A stretch of 64,000 nt of DNA from the NCBI RefSeq assembly GCF_001428305.1, contig NZ_LMRZ01000001.1, positions 124,289 through 188,288 of the forward strand, in the 5' to 3' direction. A program made the position numbers and the translations under genes. Of the stretch, positions 8,365-16,821 are shown in pieces. Under the pieces are notes generated by a model that worked only from the letters and a program-made list of their open reading frames with translations, was not told the DNA's origin and did no database searches. Numbering within the stretch: position 1 is the first letter of the stretch; the number at the start of each line of letters is the position of its first letter. This stretch comes from Janibacter sp. Soil728. Its GTDB lineage: Bacteria > Actinomycetota > Actinomycetes > Actinomycetales > Dermatophilaceae.

Positions 8365-10053
8365 ATGCCGACGCCACCCCTGGGGATCGCGACCATCGTC
8401 CTGCTGCTCGTCATCTTCTACGGACTGACCATGGTCATGTCCCTCAAGATCAGCCGCGGCCACGAGAACGCGGACGAGTACATGACGGCCGGCCACAACA
8501 TCGGCTTCGGCATCTCCGCAGCATCGATGACGGCGACCTGGATCTGGGCCTCCTCGATGTACGCCTCGGTCACCTCGGGCTACACGTACGGCATCTCCGG
8601 ACCGATCCACTACGGGCTGTGGGGCGCCCTGATGATCCTCTTCATCTACCCCTTCGGCCGGCGCATCCGCAAGGTCGCACCCAACGCGCACACCCTCGCC
8701 GAGGTCATGCGCGCGCGGCACGGTCGCTCGAGCCAGCTGATGCTCGCGATCTCCAATGTCCTGGGCAGCGTCATCTCGCTGATGTCCAACTTCATCGCCG
8801 GTGGTGCGCTCATCTCGATGCTCTCGCCGATGACCTTCATCCAGGGCGTCATCATGATCGCGGCCGGGGTCCTGCTCTACACGGTGTGGTCCGGCTTCCG
8901 CGCGTCCGTGCTCACCGACTTCGCCCAGGTCGTCGCGATGCTGCTCGCGGTGATCATCCTCGTGCCGACCTTCTTCTTCATCCTCGGCGGCCCCGACCTG
9001 CTGCGAGAGGGCGCCAGCAACCTCACACCCCAGCAGTCCAACTTCTTCTCGTCCGACGCCTTCCTCCGTCAGGGCGCTCCCTACATCGCGGCCGTCCTCG
9101 CCTACGCCATCGGCAACCAGACGATCGCGCAGCGGCTCTTCGCGGTACGTGAGGACCTCATCAAGCCGACCTTCATCACCGCGACCATCGGCTACGGCGC
9201 GACGATCATCGGCATCGGCATGCTGGGTGTGCTCGCCCTCTACTCAGGCATCAGCCCTGCCGGGGGCGACCCCAACAACCTGCTCCCGCAGCTGGCCGCG
9301 ACCCACCTGACCACGCCGCTCATCGTCGTCTTCTTCGTCATGATCATCGGCTCGCTGTCCTCGACGGCCGACTCCGACCTCGCGGCGCTGTCCTCGATCG
9401 TCATGACCGACATCTACGGCGAGCGCGCCCGTCGTGAGGGCCGGATCAACCCCAGGACGATGCTGCTCATCGGTCGTCTGACGATGGTCATCGCGACCGT
9501 CGCCGCCGTGCTCTTCGCGGCGTTGGAGCTCAACATCCTCGACCTGCTCGTCTTCGTCGGGGCGATGTGGGGTTGTCTCGTCTTCCCCGTCATCGCCTCC
9601 TTCTACTGGACGCGGATCACCAACTCGGCCTTCACCGTCTCGGTGCTCGTCGCCTTCGCGATCTTCCTGCCGGTGCGTTTCTCCTGGCTGCCCGACTCCG
9701 GCGCTCTCGACCTCGTCATCGACGTGGTGGGCATCATCGGGGCCGGCATCGTCATCGGTCTGATGGCCTTCGGCTTCTTCGGTCCCAAGGTGGGCCTGGT
9801 CGTCGGGACACTCTTCGCGGTGGGGGTCGCCCCCTTCGCCATCGGGGTGATCTCGCTGTACCCGGCCCTGTCCGGCTCGCTGACCGCCTACGCCGTCTCG
9901 ACGATCGTCTGCGTCGCCATGTCGCTGATGTCGCGAGGGGAACCCTTCGACTTCTCCCTCATCGCGTCGCGCACCGCTGACTTCACCACCGACGCGCCGG
10001 ACGCCGATCGCGACGGCGACCTCGATCTCGACCTCGCGCCCACCCGCTCCTGA
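8365..10053 (+). CDS. Sodium:solute symporter (SSS) family permease, DUR3-like
   Basis: 562 aa with about 13-15 membrane segments. The start at 8365 follows a GGAAGGA site. Early sequence (ASMTATWIWASSMYASVTSGYTYGISGPIHYGLWG, quoted in part: WIWASSMYASV) resembles the urea/polyamine DUR3 branch of the SSS family. The sodium-site region SLSSTADSDLAALSS is present near residue 335. Substrate is not determined. It is followed at 15 bp by a 43-aa ORF of the type found next to such permeases, suggesting a two-component transporter. Confidence 0.8.
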   Translation: MPTPPLGIATIVLLLVIFYGLTMVMSLKISRGHENADEYMTAGHNIGFGISAASMTATWIWASSMYASVTSGYTYGISGPIHYGLWGALMILFIYPFGRRIRKVAPNAHTLAEVMRARHGRSSQLMLAISNVLGSVISLMSNFIAGGALISMLSPMTFIQGVIMIAAGVLLYTVWSGFRASVLTDFAQVVAMLLAVIILVPTFFFILGGPDLLREGASNLTPQQSNFFSSDAFLRQGAPYIAAVLAYAIGNQTIAQRLFAVREDLIKPTFITATIGYGATIIGIGMLGVLALYSGISPAGGDPNNLLPQLAATHLTTPLIVVFFVMIIGSLSSTADSDLAALSSIVMTDIYGERARREGRINPRTMLLIGRLTMVIATVAAVLFAALELNILDLLVFVGAMWGCLVFPVIASFYWTRITNSAFTVSVLVAFAIFLPVRFSWLPDSGALDLVIDVVGIIGAGIVIGLMAFGFFGPKVGLVVGTLFAVGVAPFAIGVISLYPALSGSLTAYAVSTIVCVAMSLMSRGEPFDFSLIASRTADFTTDAPDADRDGDLDLDLAPTRS

Positions 10054-10068
10054 CCGGAAGGACCACAC

Positions 10069-10200
10069 ATGTCCATCGCAGCACTCACCGTCTACGTCCT
10101 CGTCTGGCCCGTCATCGTGGCCGCCATCCTCGTCGTCATCTGCGTCGGCTTCTACAAGGAGTGGCGCTCGGCCAAGAACGAAGGCCGACGGATCATCTGA
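10069..10200 (+). CDS. Putative transporter small subunit, 43 aa
   Basis: 43 aa: a single hydrophobic helix (VYVLVWPVIVAAILVVICV) followed by a basic tail (FYKEWRSAKNEGRRII). The ATG at 10069 follows a GGAAGGA site 8 bases upstream and lies 15 bp after the symporter stop. The sequence matches my memory of a conserved family of tiny proteins annotated as putative transporter small subunits beside SSS permeases. Role inferred: stabilising or modulating the permease. Confidence 0.75.
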   Translation: MSIAALTVYVLVWPVIVAAILVVICVGFYKEWRSAKNEGRRII

Positions 10201-10239
10201 TCGTTGGTGCGTGACGCCGTCAGCGGGTAGGACGGGGTC

Positions 10240-11103
10240 ATGCGGCACAGCAGCCCGGACGAGCCGGGGATCACCCGACGGCGGCGGGGGCGTGGCTTCA
10301 GCCACCACCTGCCCTCCGGTCGGCTCGTCGACGCAGCCACCCGCGAGCGCATCGACGCGCTGGCCGTGCCGCCCGCGTGGCGGGAGGTGTGGATCTGCAC
10401 CGATCCCGCAGCGCACCTGCTGGCGACCGGCGTCGACGAGGCCGGCCGCACGCAGTACCTCTACCACCCGCGGTGGAGGGCGGCCCGAGACCGCGAGAAG
10501 TTCGACCGGGTCCTCGAGCTCGCCCCGCTCCTCCCCGGGATGCGCCGACGGTTGCGCGCCGACCTGGGTGCCCGCGGGCTCACCCGGGCACGCGTCACGG
10601 CGGCAGCGTTGTGGCTGCTCGACACCGGCCGGCTGCGCGTCGGGTCCACCGCCTACGAGGAGGAGCACGGGTCGCACGGCGTCTCCACCCTGCTCGCCGA
10701 CCACCTGCACGGCTCGCAGGGCGGGGTGGAGCTGACCTTCCCGGCGAAGGGAGGACAGCACGCCTGCGTCGTCGTCACCGACGAGGACGTCGTGCGCGCG
10801 CTGCGGGCACTGCGCCGCGCGGGGCGGAAGGGCGAGCACCTGCTCCGGTACCGCGACGGGTCGACCTGGCAGGACCTGGGCGCCGCGGCGGTCGGTGACC
10901 GGTTCTCCGAGCTCGCCGGAGAGGCCCACACCGTCAAGGACCTGCGCACGTGGGCCGCGACGGTCACCGCAGCCGAGTCGTTGGCGGCCTCGTCCAGCGC
11001 GGGGGTCGAGGAGGCCCTGCGTCTCCGAGGCGCCCCTCTCGAGCACAGCGACGCGGTCCGACGACGGGTCGAGCGCGAGCTGGTCGAGCTGCTGAGGGAC
11101 TGA
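10240..11103 (+). CDS. Type IB DNA topoisomerase-like protein lacking the catalytic tyrosine
   Basis: 287 aa. The eukaryal/poxvirus-like topoisomerase IB fold is recognised by the N-terminal PPAW region near 44-47 and by conserved active-site segments: LRVGSTAYEEEHGSHG (Arg133), FPAKGG (Lys170) and VKDLRTW (Arg236). Normal bacterial members continue with a segment of about 60 residues containing LGNTPAV and the nucleophilic Tyr in SYxxP. Here that block is absent: the last tyrosine is Tyr204, and residues after 240 run directly into a helical C-terminus (RRVERELVELLRD). The protein is therefore shorter than the usual 320-370 aa and probably cannot cleave DNA by the known mechanism. No tyrosine codon is present in any frame between about 10905 and the stop, which argues against a frameshift. 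Confidence 0.75.
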   Translation: MRHSSPDEPGITRRRRGRGFSHHLPSGRLVDAATRERIDALAVPPAWREVWICTDPAAHLLATGVDEAGRTQYLYHPRWRAARDREKFDRVLELAPLLPGMRRRLRADLGARGLTRARVTAAALWLLDTGRLRVGSTAYEEEHGSHGVSTLLADHLHGSQGGVELTFPAKGGQHACVVVTDEDVVRALRALRRAGRKGEHLLRYRDGSTWQDLGAAAVGDRFSELAGEAHTVKDLRTWAATVTAAESLAASSSAGVEEALRLRGAPLEHSDAVRRRVERELVELLRD

Positions 11104-11133
11104 CGCATGTCCCGGGGCCCCCGGGGTAGGACC

Positions 11134-11232
11134 ATGGACATGATCGAAGGATGGCCACTGGCTCTCGGCTGGCTGATCCTGCTGGTGCTGATCGGCACCT
11201 TGGCATGGTTCGTCCTGCGCAGGCAGCCATGA
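11134..11232 (+). CDS. 32-aa single-span membrane peptide
   Basis: MDMIEGWPLALGWLILLVLI and a short basic tail RRQP: one transmembrane helix. The stop overlaps the start of the lipoprotein gene (ATGA at 11229), which supports translation of the pair together. No family is recognised. An alternative is that this is only a leader ORF for the lipoprotein gene. Confidence 0.5.
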   Translation: MDMIEGWPLALGWLILLVLIGTLAWFVLRRQP

Positions 11233-11681
11233 GACGCCGAGCGCTCGGCGGGGCGCTGTCGGCCGTCGTCCTGTCGGTGGCCCTGTCCGGCTGCGTCACC
11301 CCAGCGTTGGACTCCGGAGCATTTCGGCAGAACGCGCGCGCAGCGGTCGGGTCGGGCCTGTCCGAGACGGCCACGGCGACCCTGACCGTCGAGATGATCC
11401 TGCGCGACCGGGTCACGTCCGCCGTCGCGGACACCAGCCTCAGTACCTGCGAGGACGCGATCGGTCCCATCGAGGACAGCTTCGGCAAGGTGCAACCTCC
11501 CCACGGCCGCGACGACTCCCTTCGCACCGACGTCCTCGACACCCTGGGTGACGCCGACGACGCCATCGCCGACGCCCGTATCGCTGCCCGGCGGGACGAC
11601 GCGAGCGGGCTGCGGCAGGCCCTGACCGACCTACGGTCCGTGACCAAGGACTTCGAGCAGCTCGAGCGGGGACTGGGATGA
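11229..11681 (+). CDS. Predicted secreted lipoprotein
   Basis: 150 aa. The signal sequence ends in a lipobox (LSVALSGC, Cys22), so the mature protein should be anchored on the outer face of the membrane. The mature part is small and helical, with acidic segments (EDAIGPIEDSF, LGDADDAIADARIAARRDD). No family is recognised. ATGA overlaps at both ends link it to the 32-aa peptide and the NRAMP-like transporter, so it may be an accessory to that transporter. Confidence 0.65.
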   Translation: MRRRALGGALSAVVLSVALSGCVTPALDSGAFRQNARAAVGSGLSETATATLTVEMILRDRVTSAVADTSLSTCEDAIGPIEDSFGKVQPPHGRDDSLRTDVLDTLGDADDAIADARIAARRDDASGLRQALTDLRSVTKDFEQLERGLG

Positions 11682-12907
11682 AGAAGGTCCTCGGTCTCCT
11701 CCTCGGTCTGCTCACCGCCATCGGCGGCTTCGTCGACATCGGTGACATCGTCACGGCCGGCGTCGTCGGGTCCCGCTTCGGTCTGTCACTGACCTGGGTC
11801 CTCGTCCTCGGGACCTTCAGCATCTGCGTCTTCGCGGAGATGAGCGGGCGGGTCGCCGCCGTGAGCGGTCGGCCCACCTTCGACCTCATCCGGGAGCGCT
11901 TCGGTCCTCGTCTCGGGCTGCTCAACCTCCTCGGCTCCATGGCAGTCACGCTGCTGACCTTCATCGCCGAGATCGGTGGCGTCGCCCTAGCGCTGCAGCT
12001 GGCCACCAGCGTCAACCCGTACCTGTGGATCCCGGTCGTCGCGGCCGCGCTCTGGCTGGTCTTCTGGCGGGTGAAGTTCTCCGCCCTGGAGAACACCTTC
12101 GGCCTCGGTGGCCTGGCGCTCATCGTCTTCGCGGTCGCCGTGTGGCAGCTCTCGCCGGACTGGTCGCAGCTGTGGCACCAGGCCTCCCGGGCCGCCATGC
12201 CGCAGCCCGAGGGCATCCCCACCTACTGGTACTACGCGATCGCCATCTTCGGCGCGACGATGACTCCCTACGAGGTCTTCTTCTTCTCCTCCGGCGGCGT
12301 CGAGGAGAGGTGGAAGCCCAAGGACATCGCGATGATGCGCGGCAACGTCTTCCTCGGGTTCCCCCTGGGCGCACTGCTGTCGCTGGCCATCACGGCCTGC
12401 GCCGCCATCGTCTTCCTCCCCCTGTCCATCGAGGTCGGCGAGCTGAGCCAGACGGTGCTGCCCGTGGGCATCGCCCTCGGCAAGATCGGCATCGCGATCG
12501 CCCTGCTCGGGCTCTTCGCCGCCACCTTCGGCGCCGCGTGCGAGACCGGGCTGTCGGTGGGCTACAGCATCTGCCAGTACTTCGGCTGGCAGTGGGGCAA
12601 GTTCGCGGAGCCGAAGCACGCCACGCGCTTCCACACGATCCTGCTCCTGCTGTGCATCCTCGGTCCCGGCGTGCTGCTCACCACGGTCGACCCGATCATG
12701 GTGACCGAGTACTCCGTGGTCTTCAGCGCGATCGCCCTGCCCCTGACGTACCTGCCGATCCTCATCGTCGCCAACGACCGCACCTACATGGGAGACCACG
12801 CCAACGGCCGCATCGCCAACGTGCTCGGCACGGCCGTGCTCATCCCGGTCGTCGTCGCCTCCGCGGCCGCGATCCCGCTGATGATCGTCACGAGGGTGGG
12901 GCAGTGA
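11678..12907 (+). CDS. Divergent NRAMP-family transporter
   Basis: 409 aa with about 11 membrane helices in NRAMP order. In canonical Mn/Fe transporters helix 1 carries DPGN and helix 6 carries MPH. Here helix 1 reads VDIGD (residues 19-23) and helix 6 reads GATMTPYEV near residue 192, so both metal-binding motifs are altered in place. This suggests a different ion or a non-classical role, as in NRAMP-related Mg transporters; selectivity cannot be read from sequence. Start and stop overlap the flanking genes by 4 bp, giving tight translational coupling with the lipoprotein and the PRC-barrel protein. Confidence 0.75.
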   Translation: MKKVLGLLLGLLTAIGGFVDIGDIVTAGVVGSRFGLSLTWVLVLGTFSICVFAEMSGRVAAVSGRPTFDLIRERFGPRLGLLNLLGSMAVTLLTFIAEIGGVALALQLATSVNPYLWIPVVAAALWLVFWRVKFSALENTFGLGGLALIVFAVAVWQLSPDWSQLWHQASRAAMPQPEGIPTYWYYAIAIFGATMTPYEVFFFSSGGVEERWKPKDIAMMRGNVFLGFPLGALLSLAITACAAIVFLPLSIEVGELSQTVLPVGIALGKIGIAIALLGLFAATFGAACETGLSVGYSICQYFGWQWGKFAEPKHATRFHTILLLLCILGPGVLLTTVDPIMVTEYSVVFSAIALPLTYLPILIVANDRTYMGDHANGRIANVLGTAVLIPVVVASAAAIPLMIVTRVGQ

Positions 12908-13737
12908 CCATGGCTGAAACCACCAGCACACGCACCTTCGACGCCAGCATCCTCATCCGCCTGCTCGACCACCAGATCGTCGACGGGGACGGACGACTCA
13001 TCGGCAAGGTCGACGACCTCGCCCTGCGCGAGGACGGTGACGAGCTCGTCGTCGAGTGGCTCATGGTGGGGCCGGCCGCGCTCGCCCCTCGCTATCCCGG
13101 TCGCCTGGGGCGGTGGGGCTGGGCCATCTGGCGACGTCTCAACGACCCGGAGGACCCGGGGGTCGTCATGGTCCCCCTGTCCGAGATCGAGGAGATCAGC
13201 TCCGAGGTCCTGGTGGGAGACGCCGCCCGTGACGCCCTGCTGGCTTCCTTCGGCCTCGAGAGCTGGTTGCGCCGCAACCTCATCGGCCGCATCCCCGGGG
13301 CGAAGGGAGCAGACCCCGCCCCCGCGGAGGACACCGAACCGCCGCCGCCGTGGGCCCGCGCGGAGCGGCCGGAGGTGCCCGAGCGTGGACGCGCGGGTGG
13401 GACGCACCGCCTGACGGAGCTCCTCGCCATGACCGTGCACGGCCACGACAGGACCTCTCGCGGCTGCGTCACCGACCTGCACGGCCAGGGCACGCCGGAC
13501 GGGACGGGGATCCGACTCACCCGGGTGCTCGTCGGTCCACGGCTGGCGGGGTCGAAGCTCGGGTACTCGTCCGACGAGCAGGCTGGTCCACGGGCGATCA
13601 GCTGGGTCGTCGACCGGTTGCACCGCACCGCGCACTGGCACGACTGGTCCGACCTGCGCTCCGTCTCGTGGGAGGAGCGGGGCGTCGAGATGGACCCGCA
13701 CGACGATGCACGGTTGGGACGGTCGGCCGCCGGGTAA
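12904..13737 (+). CDS. PRC-barrel-like cytoplasmic protein coupled to the NRAMP-like transporter
   Basis: 277 aa from a GTG at 12904 that overlaps the transporter stop; an ATG at 12910 is a close alternative. The N-terminal part (residues about 12-50: LLDHQIVDGDGRLIGKVDDLALRE, quoted in part: IVDGDGRLIGKVDDL) has the form of a PRC-barrel. A second similar segment follows about residue 165 (TELLAMTVHGHDRTSRGCV), after a Pro-rich linker. PRC-barrel domains occur as cytosolic partners of metal transporters and RNA-processing proteins. Here the context suggests a regulatory or docking partner of the transporter. Domain assignment is from pattern only. Confidence 0.6.
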   Translation: MTMAETTSTRTFDASILIRLLDHQIVDGDGRLIGKVDDLALREDGDELVVEWLMVGPAALAPRYPGRLGRWGWAIWRRLNDPEDPGVVMVPLSEIEEISSEVLVGDAARDALLASFGLESWLRRNLIGRIPGAKGADPAPAEDTEPPPPWARAERPEVPERGRAGGTHRLTELLAMTVHGHDRTSRGCVTDLHGQGTPDGTGIRLTRVLVGPRLAGSKLGYSSDEQAGPRAISWVVDRLHRTAHWHDWSDLRSVSWEERGVEMDPHDDARLGRSAAG

Positions 13738-13769
13738 CGCACGCCTGAACCGATGCCGAGGAGGCAACG

Positions 13770-14954
13770 ATGAAGGCCGTGACCTGGCAGTCCCCCGAGA
13801 CCCTCGAGGTCCTCGACGTCCCCGACCCACGGATCGAGGAGCCGACCGACGCGATCGTGCGGGTCACGTCGACCGCGATCTGCGGCTCCGACCTGCACCT
13901 CTACGGGGTGCTCGCGCCGTACCTGCAGTCCGGCGACGTCCTCGGTCACGAGGCCATGGGCATCGTCGAGGAGGTCGGCAGCGAGACCGGCGACCTGGCC
14001 GTCGGCGACCGGGTGGTCGTGCCCTTCAACATCGCCTGCGGGCACTGCTGGATGTGCAGCCGCGGGCTGCAGTCGCAGTGCGAGACCACCCAGGTGCGGG
14101 AGCAGGCCAAGGGGGCCGCGCTCTTCGGCTACTCGAGCCTCTACGGCTCCGTCCCGGGCGGGCAGGCGGAGTACCTGCGAGTACCGCAGGCGCAGTACGG
14201 ACCGGTGGTGGTGCCGGAGACCGGCTCCGACGAGCGCTACCTCTATCTCTCGGACGTCCTGCCCACCGCGTGGCAGGCCGCACGCTACGCCGACGTCGGC
14301 GAGGACGACGCCGTCGTCGTCATGGGGCTGGGCCCCATCGGCCAGATGACCGCGCGTTCCGCCCTGCAGCAGGGCGCCGAGCGGGTCATCGGGGTCGACC
14401 TCGTCGACGAGCGCCTGGTGATGGCTGCCGCCCACGGCATGGAGACGGTGGACGTACGCACGGTCGACGACCTCCCTTCGACCATCGCGGAGATGACTGA
14501 CGGCCGCGGCGCTGATCGGGTCATCGACGCCGTGGGGATGGAGGCGCACGGCAACCCGGTCGCCGAGCGCGTCATCGGCGCTACGAGCCGGATGCCGAAG
14601 CCCTTGGCCCGCAAGGCCATCGAGACCTTCGGCATCGACCGGCTGAAGGTGCTGCACCAGTGCTTCGACGTCGTGCGCCGCGGCGGCACGGTGTCGCTGA
14701 GCGGTGTCTACGGCGGCATGGCCGACCCGATGCCCCTCATGAAGATGTTCGACAAGCAGGTGACCGTGCGGATGGGGCAGGCCAATGTCCGTCGGTGGAC
14801 CGACGAGCTGCTCGAGATGGTCTCGCGCGAGGAGGACGTCTTCGACGTCGAGGGGCTGGCCACGCACCGCGTCCCGCTCGCCGACGCGCCGGAGGCCTAC
14901 CGCACCTTCCGCGACAAGGCGGACGGCTGCATCAAGGTGGTGCTCACGCCCTGA
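13770..14954 (+). CDS. Zinc-dependent alcohol dehydrogenase (MDR), formaldehyde-dehydrogenase-like
   Basis: 394 aa. The ATG at 13770 follows a GAGGAGGC site. Catalytic zinc ligands are visible in AICGSDLH near 35-42 and GHEAMG near 59-64. The structural-zinc cysteines lie in CGHCWMCSRGLQSQC near 90-104. The Rossmann motif is MGLGPIGQM near 184. The long insert before the nucleotide domain (FGYSSLYGSVPGGQAEYLRV) resembles glutathione-independent formaldehyde dehydrogenases. The substrate is unknown. It lies 32 bp after the PRC-barrel gene on the same strand and may be the last gene of that operon. Confidence 0.8.
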   Translation: MKAVTWQSPETLEVLDVPDPRIEEPTDAIVRVTSTAICGSDLHLYGVLAPYLQSGDVLGHEAMGIVEEVGSETGDLAVGDRVVVPFNIACGHCWMCSRGLQSQCETTQVREQAKGAALFGYSSLYGSVPGGQAEYLRVPQAQYGPVVVPETGSDERYLYLSDVLPTAWQAARYADVGEDDAVVVMGLGPIGQMTARSALQQGAERVIGVDLVDERLVMAAAHGMETVDVRTVDDLPSTIAEMTDGRGADRVIDAVGMEAHGNPVAERVIGATSRMPKPLARKAIETFGIDRLKVLHQCFDVVRRGGTVSLSGVYGGMADPMPLMKMFDKQVTVRMGQANVRRWTDELLEMVSREEDVFDVEGLATHRVPLADAPEAYRTFRDKADGCIKVVLTP

Positions 14955-15132
14955 GGCGCACCACACCGAGACCGACCAGCGGGGCCCAGAGGACCTTCAG
15001 CGGCCAGATGAGCCCGATGGTGAGGAAGCCCACACCGAGGTACTGGGTGAAGTACAGCGCGGTGATGAGCCGGAACCGCTCTGCACCAAGGATCTCGACG
15101 GTTCGCGGATCGGTCGTCAGGGGCGCGGCCAC
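14944..15132 (-). CDS. Small hydrophobic protein, 62 aa, unknown
   Basis: A GTG at 15132 preceded by GAGGA gives 62 aa, whose C-terminal half is hydrophobic (ITALYFTQYLGVGFLTIGLI, then WAPLVGLGVV): one or two membrane helices. An open frame continues upstream to 15207, but that part looks non-coding. The 3' end overlaps the alcohol dehydrogenase stop by 11 bp. It may be a real small membrane protein or the decayed end of a permease gene. The remaining stretch to 15294 holds only the siderophore promoter. Confidence 0.4.
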   Translation of the reverse strand: MAAPLTTDPRTVEILGAERFRLITALYFTQYLGVGFLTIGLIWPLKVLWAPLVGLGVVRLRA

Positions 15133-15237
15133 GGCGGTCCTCGAGGGTCGGAGACAGGCGATCGGGTAGGCGTCATGGCACGTCGGCGGTGACGTCGGGC
15201 GCCTCACGGCTCGACGAGCGAGAAGGGCACTGAGTGG

Positions 15238-15256
15238 TTATGTTAGGCCAGCCATA
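15238..15256 (+). promoter_or_regulatory. Putative DtxR/IdeR-type iron box of the siderophore operon
   Basis: TTATGTTAGGCCAGCCATA matches the 19-bp actinobacterial iron-box consensus TTAGGTTAGGCTAACCTAA at 14 positions. A second AT-rich half site (TTAGTTAGGT) follows at 15259-15268. The box lies about 40 bp upstream of the desA GTG, where an iron-loaded DtxR-family repressor would block transcription. A -10-like TATGTT lies inside it. Confidence 0.65.
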
Positions 15257-15294
15257 CCTTAGTTAGGTGACCCTCACTCCTAGGAGACCGCTCG

Positions 15295-16821
15295 GTGAAC
15301 CCGCACCTCCTGACCCACGACACCGCCGCTGACTACCTCGACGGGATGTCTCGCGTGAGCCGGCTCGTCGCCCGGCACCTGGACGCTCGCGCCCCGTCGA
15401 CCGGCGCGACCGTCGCCGACCTGGCGCCTCTCGTCGAGGGCGTCGACCTCGACCGACCGGCCAGCGACCTCGATGCCGCCCTCGCCGAGGTCACCGATGT
15501 CTACCTGCGCGACGCCATCTGGTTCCACCACCCGTCCTATGTCGCGCACCTCAACTGCCCCGTCGCACTGCCCGCGGTGCTCGCCGAGGCGATCATCGCG
15601 GCGGTCAACACCTCCGTCGACACCTGGGACCAGAGCGCCGGTGGCACCCTCGTCGAGCAGCGCCTGGTCCGCTGGACGGCGGGGCGTATCGGCTTCGACG
15701 AGGAGGCCGCCGACGGCGTCTTCACCAGCGGAGGGACCCAGTCCAACCTCCAGGGTCTGCTGCTCGCCCGGGGCGAGGCGCTGCGAGCGTCCGCAGTGCG
15801 GGGAGACAGCGCGAGCGAGGTGCAGCCCCGGCTACGGGTGCTGGCCACCGAGCACAGCCACTTCAGCGTCATCAAGTCCGCACGCATCATGGGCCTGCAC
15901 CCGAGCGCCGTCATCCCGGTCCCCACGGCCGCGACCGGTGGCATGGCGCTCGACGCGCTGCGCCACGAGCTCGAGGGCATCCGGGAGCGCGGCGAGATCG
16001 CGATGGCGGTCGTCGCCACAGCCGGCACGACCGACCTGGGGGTCATCGACCCGATCCCCGCCATCGCTGGCCTCGCCGCGGAGCACGGGGCCTGGGTGCA
16101 CGTCGACGCTGCCTACGGGGGTGGCCTGCTGCTCTCCCTTCGACGCCGCCACCTGCTCGACGGCATCGAGCGCGCGGACTCGGTGACCGTCGACTTCCAC
16201 AAGACCTTCTTCCAGCCCGTCAGCTCCAGCGCGCTCATCGTGCGTGACGCCGCGACGCTGACCCACGTCACGCACCATGCGGACTACCTCAACCCGCGCA
16301 CTGCCGTCACTCCCAACCAGGTGGACAAGTCCCTGCAGACCACGCGTCGCTTCGATGCGCTCAAGCTGTGGATGACGCTGCGCGTCACCGGGGCCGACGC
16401 CGTCGGCGAGATGTTCGACGAGGTCATCGACCGGGCCCACCAGGTGTGGGAGGTGCTCGTCGCTGACGACCGCTTCGAGGTCGCCGCCGAGCCGATGCTC
16501 AGCACCGTCCTCATGCGCTACCGGCCGGACGGAGTGGGCGCCCAGGACGCGGACTCGCTCAACCCGCGCATCCGTCACGCCCTGCTCGACCGGGGAGATG
16601 TCATGGTCGCCGGCACCGTCATCGACGGCCGGGCCTGGCTGAAGTTCACCCTGCTCAACCCGCAGACCTCCCTGGAGCACCTGCGCGGCATCCTCGAGAC
16701 CATCGCCGCGACGGGCGACCAGCTGCTCGCGGCCCTTCGAGACGGCGCTGGCGCGCCTCCTCAGGAACCGGATCCGATGGACGAAGTGCTGCTGCTCGTC
16801 GGAGCGGAGGTGGCGCGATGA
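15295..16821 (+). CDS. desA: DesA-type PLP-dependent lysine decarboxylase
   Basis: 508 aa, GTG start. It is a group II PLP decarboxylase very similar in layout to Streptomyces DesA: AIWFHHPSYVAHLNCPV near 75-90, NTSVDTWDQSAGGT near 105, FTSGGTQSNLQ near 145, and the PLP lysine in VDFHKTFFQ near residue 302. It should convert lysine to cadaverine (ornithine is possible), the first step of desferrioxamine synthesis. It is the first gene of an iron-regulated operon whose genes all overlap by 4 bp. A REP-like hairpin lies inside its 3' coding region (16733-16770) and encodes RDGAGAPPQEP. Confidence 0.9.
   Translation: MNPHLLTHDTAADYLDGMSRVSRLVARHLDARAPSTGATVADLAPLVEGVDLDRPASDLDAALAEVTDVYLRDAIWFHHPSYVAHLNCPVALPAVLAEAIIAAVNTSVDTWDQSAGGTLVEQRLVRWTAGRIGFDEEAADGVFTSGGTQSNLQGLLLARGEALRASAVRGDSASEVQPRLRVLATEHSHFSVIKSARIMGLHPSAVIPVPTAATGGMALDALRHELEGIRERGEIAMAVVATAGTTDLGVIDPIPAIAGLAAEHGAWVHVDAAYGGGLLLSLRRRHLLDGIERADSVTVDFHKTFFQPVSSSALIVRDAATLTHVTHHADYLNPRTAVTPNQVDKSLQTTRRFDALKLWMTLRVTGADAVGEMFDEVIDRAHQVWEVLVADDRFEVAAEPMLSTVLMRYRPDGVGAQDADSLNPRIRHALLDRGDVMVAGTVIDGRAWLKFTLLNPQTSLEHLRGILETIAATGDQLLAALRDGAGAPPQEPDPMDEVLLLVGAEVAR
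16733..16770. repeat. REP-like hairpin element inside the desA 3' end
   Basis: CCCTTCGAGACGG then GCGCCTCCTCAGGAACCG matches the repeat family at 5111, 32615 and 55181, with inner arms GGCGC and GCGCC. It is translated as part of the DesA C-terminal tail without breaking the frame. Confidence 0.65.

Noticed and set aside
13092-14966. 624-codon minus-strand frame
   Set aside because: Antisense to the PRC-barrel-like and zinc dehydrogenase genes, whose start sites and motifs are convincing.
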